Under the pieces are notes generated by a model. That model saw only the letters and a list, made by a program, of their open reading frames with translations. It was not told where the DNA came from and made no database searches. From an uncultured Chitinophagaceae bacterium (GTDB lineage Bacteria; Bacteroidota; Bacteroidia; Chitinophagales; Chitinophagaceae), in contig CAIMKO010000544.1 of NCBI GenBank assembly GCA_903841915.1, positions 1 through 16,990 on the forward strand: DNA of 16,990 nucleotides. The letters run 5' to 3'. This document shows, piece by piece, positions 1 through 7,545 of the stretch; the stretch's first letter is position 1; each line of letters starts with the position of its first letter. The position numbers were made by a program, and so were the translations under genes.

Positions 1-540
1 TTCAACTGTTGCTGTATTAATATCCAATATTCCAATGCTTTTTTGATTTGAAGTTGATTGGTGTTGAAAATCATTACTTTTATACTGATGTGATTCTATT
101 TTAATTCTTGCAAAAGGAATGATGCGATCTGCATCAACTTTTTGCAAACCCCATATCTTGCGGATGTCTTCCGGATGATAAAATTTTCCGCCTTTATTGC
201 GGTAATTTAAAATTGTATGGATCACGCTATTGCTCAAACCGAGTTCCCGCCACCCCTCAGCACTCAAAACATTTGGGTCAAATACAAATAATTTGAATTT
301 TATTTCTGTTGATGAATGGGTTGAGGAATCATTTTCCCCATTTAAGGAATCAGGCAATGTTTTATTTTGCCTCCATTTAACTAATTGGGTTTGCAACTCC
401 TCATCAACAGAAGGTTTTGCTTTTTTACTTTCAAACAAATAAGGAAGGAAAATAAAAACTACGACCAACAGCAATAAAATGATTACCGCAACTTTTTCTT
501 TTCGCGAAAAAGTAAAATACTCTTTGATGATCCTTTTCAT
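1..540 (-). CDS. Helix-hairpin-helix (ComEA-like) membrane-anchored protein, C-terminus outside window
   Basis: The minus strand is open from an ATG at 540-538 to the window edge, 180 codons without a stop, so the gene is partial at its 3' end. Residues 1-16 are basic and polar (starting MKRIIKEYFTFSRKEK). A hydrophobic segment of about 18 residues follows (VAVIILLLLVVVFIFLP), giving one N-terminal membrane anchor. A low-complexity linker leads to a helix-hairpin-helix unit at about residues 88-140, with LGLSNSVIHTILNYRNKGG followed by FYHPEDIRKIWGL. The visible part ends in DINTATVE, the usual beginning of a second such unit. The family binds DNA through tandem hairpins. The start lies 31 bp past the stop of the MBL gene, so the two are probably cotranscribed. 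A role in DNA uptake is only family inference, because Bacteroidota carry several such proteins of unknown function. Confidence 0.85.
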   Translation of the reverse strand, partial: MKRIIKEYFTFSRKEKVAVIILLLLVVVFIFLPYLFESKKAKPSVDEELQTQLVKWRQNKTLPDSLNGENDSSTHSSTEIKFKLFVFDPNVLSAEGWRELGLSNSVIHTILNYRNKGGKFYHPEDIRKIWGLQKVDADRIIPFARIKIESHQYKSNDFQHQSTSNQKSIGILDINTATVE

Positions 541-571
541 ACATAACAATTTTGTTAGTAATCAAGGGAGC

Positions 572-1378
572 TTATATATGCAATTTGACAGTTAGTCCGT
601 CATGGGCTAAACGAATATGTGAAGGAAGTGTTTTATTCACTTCTTCATGCTTACCCAACTGATGACTGATATGTGTAAAATAAACTTCAGGAACTCTTAA
701 TTCATTTGCAAGCGCAACTGCCTGAGCCAAATTAAAATGCGAAATATGATTTTCCTTTCGCAAAGCATTCAGCACTAAAACCTTAGAGCCTATTATCTTT
801 TCTTTTTCCGATTCATCGATTCGGTTTGCGTCTGTAATATAAGTAAAATCATTTATTCGAAAGCCGAATACAGGCATATTTAAATGCCAAACCAGGATAG
901 GTATCACTGAAATATCCCCAATTTTAAAGGGCGTTTCATCGATCGTATTGATATTGATCTGAGGTATCCCCGGATATGATTTTTCGGCAAACACATAATA
1001 ATATTCGCGCTTTAATGCTTCAATGGTTAAAGCATTTGCAAATACTTCCATTGGCTTTTTCTGAATATAATTGTAAGCTCGGATATCGTCTAATCCTGCA
1101 ATGTGGTCTTTATGCGGATGGGTAAATAAAACAGCATCTAACTTTTTATTATTGATACGCAGCATTTGATATCGGAAGTCGGGGGTAGTATCTATCACAA
1201 AACTTGTTGTTTCAGATTCAACAAGGATGCTGCTTCGTAAACGATTATCATTCGGATCGGGAGAAACGCAAACATCACAATCACATGCGATCATAGGCAC
1301 ACCACTACTGGTTCCGGTTCCTAAAAATGTTATTTGTAAAGAGGAAGAATGCACATGTAAATCTAATCCAAAAAGCAA
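572..1378 (-). CDS. MBL-fold metal-dependent hydrolase, PhnP-like phosphodiesterase family
   Basis: A metallo-beta-lactamase-fold hydrolase of up to 268 residues. It opens with the strand and glycine turn FLGTGTSSGVP, typical of the PhnP / cyclic phosphodiesterase branch. The dinuclear metal site is complete: THPHKDH at 86-92 supplies H87, H89, D91 and H92, followed by H165 (VWHLNMP), D183 (TDAN) and H236 or H239 (FTHISH). CDCDVC at 32-37 may add a structural metal site, as in PhnP. Known relatives hydrolyse cyclic ribose or nucleotide phosphates; the substrate here is unknown. The start is uncertain: an in-frame stop at 1387-1385 limits extension and no ATG precedes the motif. The gene must begin at TTG (1378), GTG (1354) or another rare codon; GTG gives 260 residues and a more usual N-terminus. 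It probably shares a transcript with the genes on both sides. Confidence 0.9.
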   Translation of the reverse strand: MLFGLDLHVHSSSLQITFLGTGTSSGVPMIACDCDVCVSPDPNDNRLRSSILVESETTSFVIDTTPDFRYQMLRINNKKLDAVLFTHPHKDHIAGLDDIRAYNYIQKKPMEVFANALTIEALKREYYYVFAEKSYPGIPQININTIDETPFKIGDISVIPILVWHLNMPVFGFRINDFTYITDANRIDESEKEKIIGSKVLVLNALRKENHISHFNLAQAVALANELRVPEVYFTHISHQLGKHEEVNKTLPSHIRLAHDGLTVKLHI

Positions 1379-1387
1379 CGTGAGTTA

Positions 1388-1660
1388 TCAAACAAGGGCG
1401 GCATAATTTTTAACTACCTCATCATACAATTTCTGGCTTTCGTGTGTAAGCTTATCAAATTCGATATTCAGTTGAGGAATTATCTCCAGCAAAGTGTTGA
1501 TGCGGCCTTCCGCATCTAAAAATTTATTTAGCACAACGATCTTTCTGGCCTCCAATAAACACCATCCGCTTTGAAAAGTGCCACGCTCGTAACGAACAAC
1601 ATATTCGGATTGTTCCAGAATATCTTCTAATTTGTCTAAATTATGTTGCGTGTATTTCAT
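1388..1660 (-). CDS. Small conserved Bacteroidota protein of unknown function (90 aa)
   Basis: A 90-residue soluble protein starting MKYTQHNLDKLEDILEQ, with no signal peptide or membrane segment. The pattern EYVVRYERGTFQSGWC, a central hydrophobic strand ARKIVVLNKFLD and a final helix (about residues 48-88) suggest a compact alpha/beta fold. The opening and the YVVRYERG stretch resemble a small protein family I recall from Bacteroidota genomes, to which I can assign no function. ATG at 1660 is preferred; a longer reading starts with GTG at 1681. An A-rich stretch (AGAAAGAAAAATTACC) precedes the ATG, as is common for starts in this phylum. Its stop at 1388 lies 10-34 bp before the possible MBL starts, so it is probably the first gene of a three-gene operon. 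The gap to porX is about 120 bp. Confidence 0.8.
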   Translation of the reverse strand: MKYTQHNLDKLEDILEQSEYVVRYERGTFQSGWCLLEARKIVVLNKFLDAEGRINTLLEIIPQLNIEFDKLTHESQKLYDEVVKNYAALV

Positions 1661-1686
1661 GGTAATTTTTCTTTCTATCACTTCAT

Positions 1687-1694
1687 CAAAGTTA
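1687..1694 (-). promoter_or_regulatory. Candidate Bacteroidota -7 element for the small gene / MBL / HhH operon
   Basis: On the minus strand, 1694-1687 reads TAACTTTG, an exact match to TAnnTTTG. A transcript would begin about 1680, some 20 nt before the preferred ATG at 1660 and just inside the alternative GTG at 1681, which supports the ATG. No convincing TTTG or TTG element lies at the expected distance upstream, so this is moderate evidence only. Confidence 0.4.
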
Positions 1695-1779
1695 AACCCT
1701 CTATGCGCTGTATTAATTTTGATTTATCCACACAACTGAATAAATGATGCGAAAATGTTTAATAAAATGTTTTCTAAAA

Positions 1780-3336
1780 TTATTTACTCTCCATTTTGAT
1801 GATGGGAACAATCATTTCTTCCAGACTGATGCCACCGTGCTGAAAAGTATTCTTATAATAATTTGCATAATGGTTGAAATTATTGGGATAGCAGAGATAC
1901 TCATCCGTTTTCGCAAAAATAAAGGAGGAGTTAATCGTAGGAACGGGCAAACCTGCCTCTTTTGGATCTTTGAAAGCCAACACTTCTTTGGGTTCGTAAT
2001 TTAAATTGCGTCCGTGTTTATATCGCAGATTCGTCGTTGTTTGCTTATCGCCTATCACTTTGCAGGCAGTTTTAACTCTGACTGTTCCGTGATCAGTAGC
2101 AACAATTAATTTTATTTTCTTATCTGCTATCTTTTTCAATGCCTGATGCAAAGCACTGTGCTCGAACCAGCTTTTCGTAACACTCCGATAACTCACTTCA
2201 TCTCCGGCCAGTTCTTTCAATACTTCCATTTCTGTTCTTGCATGACTAAGCATATCAACAAAATTGTAGACAATGATATTTAGATCATTGCTTAATAAAT
2301 TATGAATATTGCTTACCAAATTTTGCCCGTCTATATGATTTAGAACTTTTGTATAACTCGTTTTACAATCATCTTTTTTCAATCTTTTTAACTGAGCACG
2401 GAAAAACTCTTCTTCAAATAAATTTTTACCCCCTTCATCTTCGTCGTTCTTCCATTGTTCGGGAAATTGTTTCTCAATATCAATGGGCAATAATCCACTG
2501 AAGATTGCATTACGACTGTATTGTGTGGCCGTGGGCAGTATGGAATAAAATGTTTCTTCTTCTAAGATTCTGAAACTTTCAGCAAAGATTGGTTGAATGG
2601 TCTTCCATTGATCATAGCGAAGATTATCGATCAAGATAAAAAATACAGGGATATTTTTTTCAACATGCGGCAATACTTTAAACTGGAATAAATTATGACT
2701 CATGATGGGGGCTTCTGCAGCTTTCGGATTCATCCATTTGGCATAATTCTTAGAAATAAATTTAAAAAATTCCGCATTGGCCTCCTCTTTCTGTGATGCA
2801 AATATTTCTCGCATTTCAGGACTATCACTCTTTTCCATTTCCAGCTCCCAGTAGACCAGTTTTTTGTAAATATCCATCCACTGATTAAAATCGGGATTAT
2901 CATTTAATGCCATGAACAGATCGCGAAACTGCTGTTGATACGAAGCTGTTGTCTTCTCTGCCACCAATCTTTTATTATCAATTATTTTCTTAAGGCTTAA
3001 CAAAACCTGATTGGGATTAACGGGCTTTAATAAATAATCGCTGATCTGACTGCCGATGGCTTCATCCATCAAACGCTCCGTTTCATTTTTAGTAATTAAT
3101 ACAACTGGAATATGCTGTTTGATCTCTTTGATCTTCGCCAATGTTTCAAGGCCTGATATGCCGGGCATGCTTTCATCCATTAAGATCACATCAGCAAAAT
3201 TGTTTTTGATAAACTCGATCGCATCAAAGCCATTGTTGAAAGTGATTACTTCATATCCCTTACTCTCCAAAAATAATTTCTGCGATTGCAGGCTTTCGAT
3301 CTCATCATCAACCCATATAATTTTTGCGATGGCCAT
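1780..3336 (-). CDS. porX: PorX: response regulator with PglZ/alkaline-phosphatase-type output domain
   Basis: A 518-residue two-domain protein with the length and architecture of PorX. Residues 1-125 are a CheY-like receiver with acidic pair D10/D11, phosphoacceptor D54 (ILMDESMPG), T82 and K104 (LLKPVNP). A helical linker leads to a PglZ domain of the alkaline phosphatase superfamily from about 225. Candidate zinc ligands and catalytic residues are D237 (LIDNLRYDQW), nucleophile T271 in PTATQYSR, D361 and H365 (NFVDMLSHAR), D415/H416 (ATDHG) and H500 (QHGG). In Porphyromonas gingivalis, PorX works with PorY to control type IX secretion genes and its output domain is a zinc-dependent phosphodiesterase acting on oligonucleotides. 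All key residues are present, so it should be active. It diverges from the HD gene. No porY or sigma factor is visible, and no other type IX component lies in the window. Confidence 0.96.
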   Translation of the reverse strand: MAIAKIIWVDDEIESLQSQKLFLESKGYEVITFNNGFDAIEFIKNNFADVILMDESMPGISGLETLAKIKEIKQHIPVVLITKNETERLMDEAIGSQISDYLLKPVNPNQVLLSLKKIIDNKRLVAEKTTASYQQQFRDLFMALNDNPDFNQWMDIYKKLVYWELEMEKSDSPEMREIFASQKEEANAEFFKFISKNYAKWMNPKAAEAPIMSHNLFQFKVLPHVEKNIPVFFILIDNLRYDQWKTIQPIFAESFRILEEETFYSILPTATQYSRNAIFSGLLPIDIEKQFPEQWKNDEDEGGKNLFEEEFFRAQLKRLKKDDCKTSYTKVLNHIDGQNLVSNIHNLLSNDLNIIVYNFVDMLSHARTEMEVLKELAGDEVSYRSVTKSWFEHSALHQALKKIADKKIKLIVATDHGTVRVKTACKVIGDKQTTTNLRYKHGRNLNYEPKEVLAFKDPKEAGLPVPTINSSFIFAKTDEYLCYPNNFNHYANYYKNTFQHGGISLEEMIVPIIKMESK

Positions 3337-3498
3337 TTTAATTATTTTATTTTTAGTTTACCCGTAAATATCTGTAATCGTGTCATTTTCTTGAACAATA
3401 CCTCGTATTCAACATCAAATTAATACAAACCGATTAAGTGTAGAAATCAAATCAATAATGAAGAAATTTATTTCAGTCCAAATAGTTAAATCTAATTT

Positions 3499-3506
3499 CA
3501 AATTTA
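3499..3506 (-). promoter_or_regulatory. Candidate -7 element of a porX promoter
   Basis: Minus strand 3506-3499 reads TAAATTTG, an exact TAnnTTTG match. If used, porX would have a leader of about 155 nt. It lies back to back with a plus-strand element at 3527-3534, with only 20 bp between them. No clear -33 TTTG sits at standard spacing. Confidence 0.35.
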
Positions 3507-3526
3507 TTCCATCCGCACACAAATAG

Positions 3527-3534
3527 TACATTTG
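3527..3534 (+). promoter_or_regulatory. Candidate -7 element of the HD gene / lpx operon promoter
   Basis: TACATTTG matches TAnnTTTG exactly and lies 30 bp before the ATG at 3565. The predicted transcript start near 3540 coincides with a short hairpin. The same 11-base string AGTACATTTGA recurs at 9173-9183. The -33 element is not obvious. Confidence 0.45.
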
Positions 3535-3539
3535 AGTTA

Positions 3540-3556
3540 CTGCTTTAACAAAGCAG
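3540..3556 (+). other. Hairpin in the 5' leader of the HD gene
   Basis: A perfect inverted repeat with 7-bp arms, CTGCTTT and AAAGCAG, separated by AAC. It ends 8 nt before the preferred ATG (3565), so in RNA it would fold directly against the start region and could protect the 5' end or limit translation. It would begin close to the predicted transcript start. Confidence 0.4.
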
Positions 3557-3564
3557 CAACAAGT

Positions 3565-4776
3565 ATGATACCCAAACGTAAAATCATCAATGATCCTGTG
3601 TATGGTTTCATTACCATCAATCACCCATTGATATTTGATATCCTTGCGCATCCATATTATCAGCGTTTGCGCCGTATCCACCAAATGGCATTGGCTTATC
3701 TGGTCTATCCGGGAGCTGTTCACACAAGGTTACACCATTCGCTCGGTGCCTATCATTTAATGGGCAATGCCATCAATGAATTAAGATCCAAGGGAACCGA
3801 AATAACCGAGGAAGAAGAAATAGCCGCAAAAGCAGGGATCTTACTGCATGATGCAGGCCATGGCCCATTTTCGCATGCTTTGGAAAATGAACTGGTACCA
3901 GATGTACATCATGAAGACATCAGCCTTCAGATCATGCAAGCCATGAATGAAGACCTAGATGGGAGATTAACAATGGCAATAGAGATTTTCACAAACCGAT
4001 ATCCGAAAAAGTTTCTCCATCAACTCATCAGCGGACAATTAGATGTTGACCGTATGGATTATTTAACAAGAGATAGTTTTTTTACCGGCGTAAGTGAAGG
4101 AGTGATCGGTTACGACAGAATATTGAAAATGTTAGTTGTGCATAACAACGAACTGATGGTGGAAGAAAAAGGAATTTATAGCATTGAAAAATTTTTAGTG
4201 GCAAGGCGGCAAATGTACTGGCAGGTGTATCTGCACAAGACTGTTTTAGCAGCAGAGAAAATGCTCGTAAATATTTTAAGAAGAGTAAGGGAAATAAGTA
4301 AAGACTGTATTGAAGGCTTAACAACGGGTGGGGCTACTGATTTCTTTTTATATCAGTTTGATGGAAAAATGAACAGGCAAACTTTAGACAGGTTTTGCGA
4401 ACTGGACGATATTGATTTTTCATTTGCCGTAAAACGCTGGAGCAGACATCCGGATTTTGTATTGAGCGAATTATGCAAACGTTTATTGAATAGGCAACTA
4501 CTGAAGATACATTTACAGGCCGAGCCCTTTGATGAAAAGGAAATAAATGAAAAATTAGTCAATGCCGCAGAGCATTTACACATCAGTACAACAATGGCTG
4601 CCTATTTTGTGTTTACAGGAGAAGCGAATAATACAATGTATAAGACAGAAGATGAAAGAATCAATATTTTGTTCAAAGACGGAACTGTTAAAGACATTTC
4701 TGCCATTGATAATCCCTTAATACATCAAACTATTTCTGCTCCCGTTAAAAAATTTTATATTTGTTCGCTTAATTAG
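3565..4776 (+). CDS. HD-domain phosphohydrolase, SAMHD1/dNTPase-like family
   Basis: A 403-residue protein whose N-terminal half is an HD phosphohydrolase domain. Metal ligands by comparison with SAMHD1 are H58 (RLHHSLGAYHL), H95/D96 (LLHDAGHGPFSHA) and D162 (QLDVDRMDYLTRD), and the flanking motifs are near canonical for deoxynucleotide triphosphohydrolases. The opening ND-PVYGFI and the HP-YYQRLRRIHQ motif are also typical. Known relatives cleave dNTPs to nucleoside and triphosphate, but this branch is mostly untested, so the substrate is inferred. ATG at 3565 (MIPKRKI) is chosen over a TTG 33 bases upstream, since that extension matches nothing in the family and would overlap the predicted promoter. 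The gene diverges from porX and lies 49 bp before lpxD, so it may lead the lpx transcript. Confidence 0.92.
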   Translation: MIPKRKIINDPVYGFITINHPLIFDILAHPYYQRLRRIHQMALAYLVYPGAVHTRLHHSLGAYHLMGNAINELRSKGTEITEEEEIAAKAGILLHDAGHGPFSHALENELVPDVHHEDISLQIMQAMNEDLDGRLTMAIEIFTNRYPKKFLHQLISGQLDVDRMDYLTRDSFFTGVSEGVIGYDRILKMLVVHNNELMVEEKGIYSIEKFLVARRQMYWQVYLHKTVLAAEKMLVNILRRVREISKDCIEGLTTGGATDFFLYQFDGKMNRQTLDRFCELDDIDFSFAVKRWSRHPDFVLSELCKRLLNRQLLKIHLQAEPFDEKEINEKLVNAAEHLHISTTMAAYFVFTGEANNTMYKTEDERINILFKDGTVKDISAIDNPLIHQTISAPVKKFYICSLN

Positions 4777-4825
4777 TTCGCAGGTATCGGTTCATAGAAG
4801 TGAATCATGAACTTAAACTTAGCTT

Positions 4826-5884
4826 ATGCAATTTACCGCCGCTCAAATAGCTTTAATAGTCAACGGAAAAACAGAAGGTGATGCATCTGTTGCTGTATCA
4901 ACTTTCGGTAAAATTGAAGATGCCCAAAGTGGCGAATTGGCCTTTTTATCCAACCCCAAATATGAAGAATACTTATATTCTACCAAAGCGTCCATTGTTT
5001 TAGTAAATGAAGATCTTGAATTAAAAGAAACTGTCGCAGCTACATTAATCCGTGTGCCGGATGCTTATTCAGCATTTGCAACCCTACTTACAAAATATCA
5101 GGAAATTGCCACTCAGCAACTAAGCGGTATTCAACAACCCAGCTATATCGCCGCTTCTGCAAAACTGGGCGAAAATGTTTTTGTTGCCGCATTTGCTTAT
5201 ATAGGCGAAAATGTGAGAATCGGGAACAACGTAAAACTATTTGCCGGTGTTTTTGTGGGGGATAATGTAGCCATTGGTGATAATTCCATTCTGCAACCAG
5301 GAGCAAAAATTTATAGGGATTGTATCGTTGGGAATAATGTAAATATTCATGCAGGCACTGTAGTGGGAAGTGATGGCTTTGGTTTCGCCCCCTTAGCCGA
5401 CGGTTCTTTCAAAAAGATACCCCAGATAGGCAATGTGATCATTGAGGATTTTGTAGAGATCGGTGCCAATTCAACAATCGATCGGGCAACCATGGGTTCA
5501 ACAATAATAAGATCAGGTGCCAAATTGGATAACCTTATTCAAATCGCTCATAATGTTGAAGTAGGTAATAATACCGTGATCGCAGCTCAGGCGGGTGTTA
5601 GTGGCAGCACAAAAGTGGGACATAATGTAATGATCGGCGGCCAGGCAGGAATTGTGGGACATATCAGCATTGCAGATGGCAGCAAGATCAATGCGCAAAG
5701 TGGGGTTACAAAATCTATAAAATCAGCAAATACTGTTGTTACCGGTTCTCCAGCCTATGAATATACCGCTGCACTCCGTAGTCAGGCAACAGGGCGTAAA
5801 TTACCTGAACTAGAGAAAAAAATAATCGAATTAGAAAAAAGGGTACATCAATTATTGTCCGAAAGAGTACCCAATGGCAGTTGA
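4826..5884 (+). CDS. lpxD: UDP-3-O-acylglucosamine N-acyltransferase LpxD
   Basis: A 352-residue enzyme of lipid A synthesis. It transfers a hydroxyacyl chain from acyl carrier protein to the 2-amino group of UDP-3-O-acylglucosamine, the third step of the pathway, in the cytoplasm. Residues 1-100 form the uridine-binding domain, with LAFLSNPKYEEYL. About 106-305 is a left-handed parallel beta helix of hexapeptide repeats (such as IGENVRIGNNV), and about 326-346 is a charged helix that probably trimerises. The catalytic histidine is H242 in IQIAHNVEVG, and GSDGFGFAP at 181-189 is the LpxD signature. Length and order fit the family. It is followed by lpxC-fabZ after 137 bp, which may hold a secondary promoter. 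Confidence 0.97.
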   Translation: MQFTAAQIALIVNGKTEGDASVAVSTFGKIEDAQSGELAFLSNPKYEEYLYSTKASIVLVNEDLELKETVAATLIRVPDAYSAFATLLTKYQEIATQQLSGIQQPSYIAASAKLGENVFVAAFAYIGENVRIGNNVKLFAGVFVGDNVAIGDNSILQPGAKIYRDCIVGNNVNIHAGTVVGSDGFGFAPLADGSFKKIPQIGNVIIEDFVEIGANSTIDRATMGSTIIRSGAKLDNLIQIAHNVEVGNNTVIAAQAGVSGSTKVGHNVMIGGQAGIVGHISIADGSKINAQSGVTKSIKSANTVVTGSPAYEYTAALRSQATGRKLPELEKKIIELEKRVHQLLSERVPNGS

Positions 5885-5909
5885 TGTATCGAATAAACAT
5901 TCTTTCATC

Positions 5910-5917
5910 TATTTTTG
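5910..5917 (+). promoter_or_regulatory. Candidate -7 element upstream of lpxC-fabZ
   Basis: TATTTTTG fits TAnnTTTG and sits in the 137-bp gap after lpxD, giving a leader of about 100 nt. A TTG at 5881 is slightly too distant (26 nt) to be a good -33 element. It could be an internal promoter of the lpx cluster. Confidence 0.3.
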
Positions 5918-6021
5918 CCGAATTATTTACAAAAGCAGAACTGAGTCTGAAAGGGATTTCCTTAGGACGATACGACAAATGATAGGACGTTTGAAGCAAT
6001 TCACACCATAAATTAGTAAGA

Positions 6022-7428
6022 ATGGACAGCAATTTTAATCCCGACAAACAACATACGCTTGGAACTACCATCAATATCAGTGGTACTGGTTTACATACAG
6101 GTGTTCTGGTTGATATGAGTTTAAGGCCTTCTAATCCTGGTTTTGGTATTCAATTTCAAAGAATTGACCTTCCGAATCAACCATTGATCAAAGCAGATTG
6201 TGATCTGGTAACAGATACATCCCGCGGAACTACGTTACAAGTGGGTGATGCCAAAGTAAGTACTATTGAACATTTACTGGCTGCATTAGTAGGCATGGGC
6301 GTGGATAACGTTTTAATCGAATTAAACGGGCCTGAAGTACCGATCATTGATGGAAGTTCTGAACCTTTTGTTGAGTTGATCGAGGAAGCCGGTGTGATAG
6401 AACAAGAAGCCTCAAAAGCATGGTATAGCCTAGATGAAAATATTTATCACTATGATGAAACCAAACGGGTAGAAATGGTTGCATTGCCGGCTGTAGATTA
6501 TCAAATAACCACATTGATCGATTTTAATAGTCCAGTGTTAGGAACACAACATGCAGGATTAAAGACCATTAAAGATTTTAAAACTGAGATAGCGCCATGC
6601 CGTACTTTTTGTTTTTTGCATGAATTGGAAATGCTTTTAGATCATGATCTTGTTAAAGGCGGCGATATTAATAATGCGATTGTGGTAGTTGACAAGCCTG
6701 TTACGGATGAAGAAATGGCTCGTTTGGCGAAAGCATTCAAAAGGGATAAGATCGAAGTGAAGACAGAGGGCTATTTAAATAATCTGGAATTACGCTTTCC
6801 GAATGAACCAGCCAGACATAAATTGCTGGATGTTATTGGGGACCTTGCCTTGATCGGTTATCCCATCAAAGCAAGAATTATTGCCAATCGCCCGGGACAC
6901 AGCACAAATATTGAGTTTGCAAAAAAGATCAAACAGTATATCAAGAAGAATAAACACATGAAAGATGTGCCTGTTTATGATCCAACCATCGCCCCAGTTT
7001 TCAATCTCGAAAAGATTGAAAAAACATTACCCCATCGTTTCCCATTTTTATTAGTAGATAAGATCACTGAATTAACCGACAACTATATCATCGGTATTAA
7101 AAATGTAACTTTTAATGAATGGTTCTTTCAGGGACATTTCCCAAATAATCCGGTGATGCCTGGTGTATTACAAATAGAAGCCCTTGCCCAAACCGGCGGA
7201 ATCCTTTGTATCAATGCCATGCATGAAGGTCAGTATGATACTTACTTTTTGAAGATCGATAATTGTAAATTCAAGCAAAAAGTAGTACCCGGAGACACCA
7301 TGATTTTAAAGATGGAGTTAATTGCGCCCATCAGAAGAGGTATTTGCGAAATGAAAGGAACTGTTTATGTGGGTGGAAAGGTTGCAACCGAAGCAATCCT
7401 AGTAGCACAGGTTGTAAGAAGAACTTAA
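6022..7428 (+). CDS. lpxC/fabZ: Bifunctional UDP-3-O-acyl-GlcNAc deacetylase / 3-hydroxyacyl-ACP dehydratase (LpxC-FabZ)
   Basis: A 468-residue natural fusion. Residues 1-310 are LpxC, the zinc deacetylase that commits UDP-3-O-acylglucosamine to lipid A. Zinc ligands are H84 (STIEHLLAAL), H266 and D270 (ARHKLLD); E83 and H293 (NRPGHS) are the catalytic acid/base pair. A short linker rich in lysine and proline (about 305-325) joins FabZ, about 326-468, the hotdog-fold dehydratase of fatty acid elongation. Its catalytic residues are H372 (GHFPNNPVMPG) and E386 (LQIEALAQ). Both halves are full length with intact active sites, and no frameshift joins them. This fusion is usual in Bacteroidota. 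It brings together two enzymes that draw on the hydroxyacyl-ACP pool, which suggests coordination of lipid A and phospholipid synthesis. Confidence 0.97.
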   Translation: MDSNFNPDKQHTLGTTINISGTGLHTGVLVDMSLRPSNPGFGIQFQRIDLPNQPLIKADCDLVTDTSRGTTLQVGDAKVSTIEHLLAALVGMGVDNVLIELNGPEVPIIDGSSEPFVELIEEAGVIEQEASKAWYSLDENIYHYDETKRVEMVALPAVDYQITTLIDFNSPVLGTQHAGLKTIKDFKTEIAPCRTFCFLHELEMLLDHDLVKGGDINNAIVVVDKPVTDEEMARLAKAFKRDKIEVKTEGYLNNLELRFPNEPARHKLLDVIGDLALIGYPIKARIIANRPGHSTNIEFAKKIKQYIKKNKHMKDVPVYDPTIAPVFNLEKIEKTLPHRFPFLLVDKITELTDNYIIGIKNVTFNEWFFQGHFPNNPVMPGVLQIEALAQTGGILCINAMHEGQYDTYFLKIDNCKFKQKVVPGDTMILKMELIAPIRRGICEMKGTVYVGGKVATEAILVAQVVRRT

Positions 7429-7452
7429 AGCCTAAAATATCCTTAATAAGCA

Positions 7453-7460
7453 TATTTTTG
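7453..7460 (+). promoter_or_regulatory. Candidate -7 element upstream of lpxA
   Basis: TATTTTTG in the 81-bp gap after lpxC-fabZ fits TAnnTTTG. A start near 7466 would leave about 45-80 nt of leader, depending on the lpxA start. No matching -33 element is seen, so cotranscription from upstream remains equally likely. Confidence 0.25.
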
Positions 7461-7545
7461 CAACGCCGGTTAAAAGTCTGGCACCTTTTTTATTGCTACT
7501 GATGCCACTATGCCAACAACAGTAGCGCCAAAACCAAAAAACAGG

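Noticed and set aside
1780..3336. PglZ domain as a sign of a BREX phage-defence island
   Set aside because: The receiver domain at the N-terminus and overall length identify PorX; no brx, methylase or other defence gene is nearby.
3565..4776. HD gene as Cas3 nuclease or an anti-phage dNTPase system
   Set aside because: No helicase domain, cas genes or repeats are present, and it sits among lipid A genes; motifs fit housekeeping SAMHD1-like hydrolases.
4790..4812. Inverted repeat GTTCAT/ATGAAC between the HD gene and lpxD as a terminator
   Set aside because: Arms are only 6 bp with an 11-base loop and no T-run, and the genes look cotranscribed.
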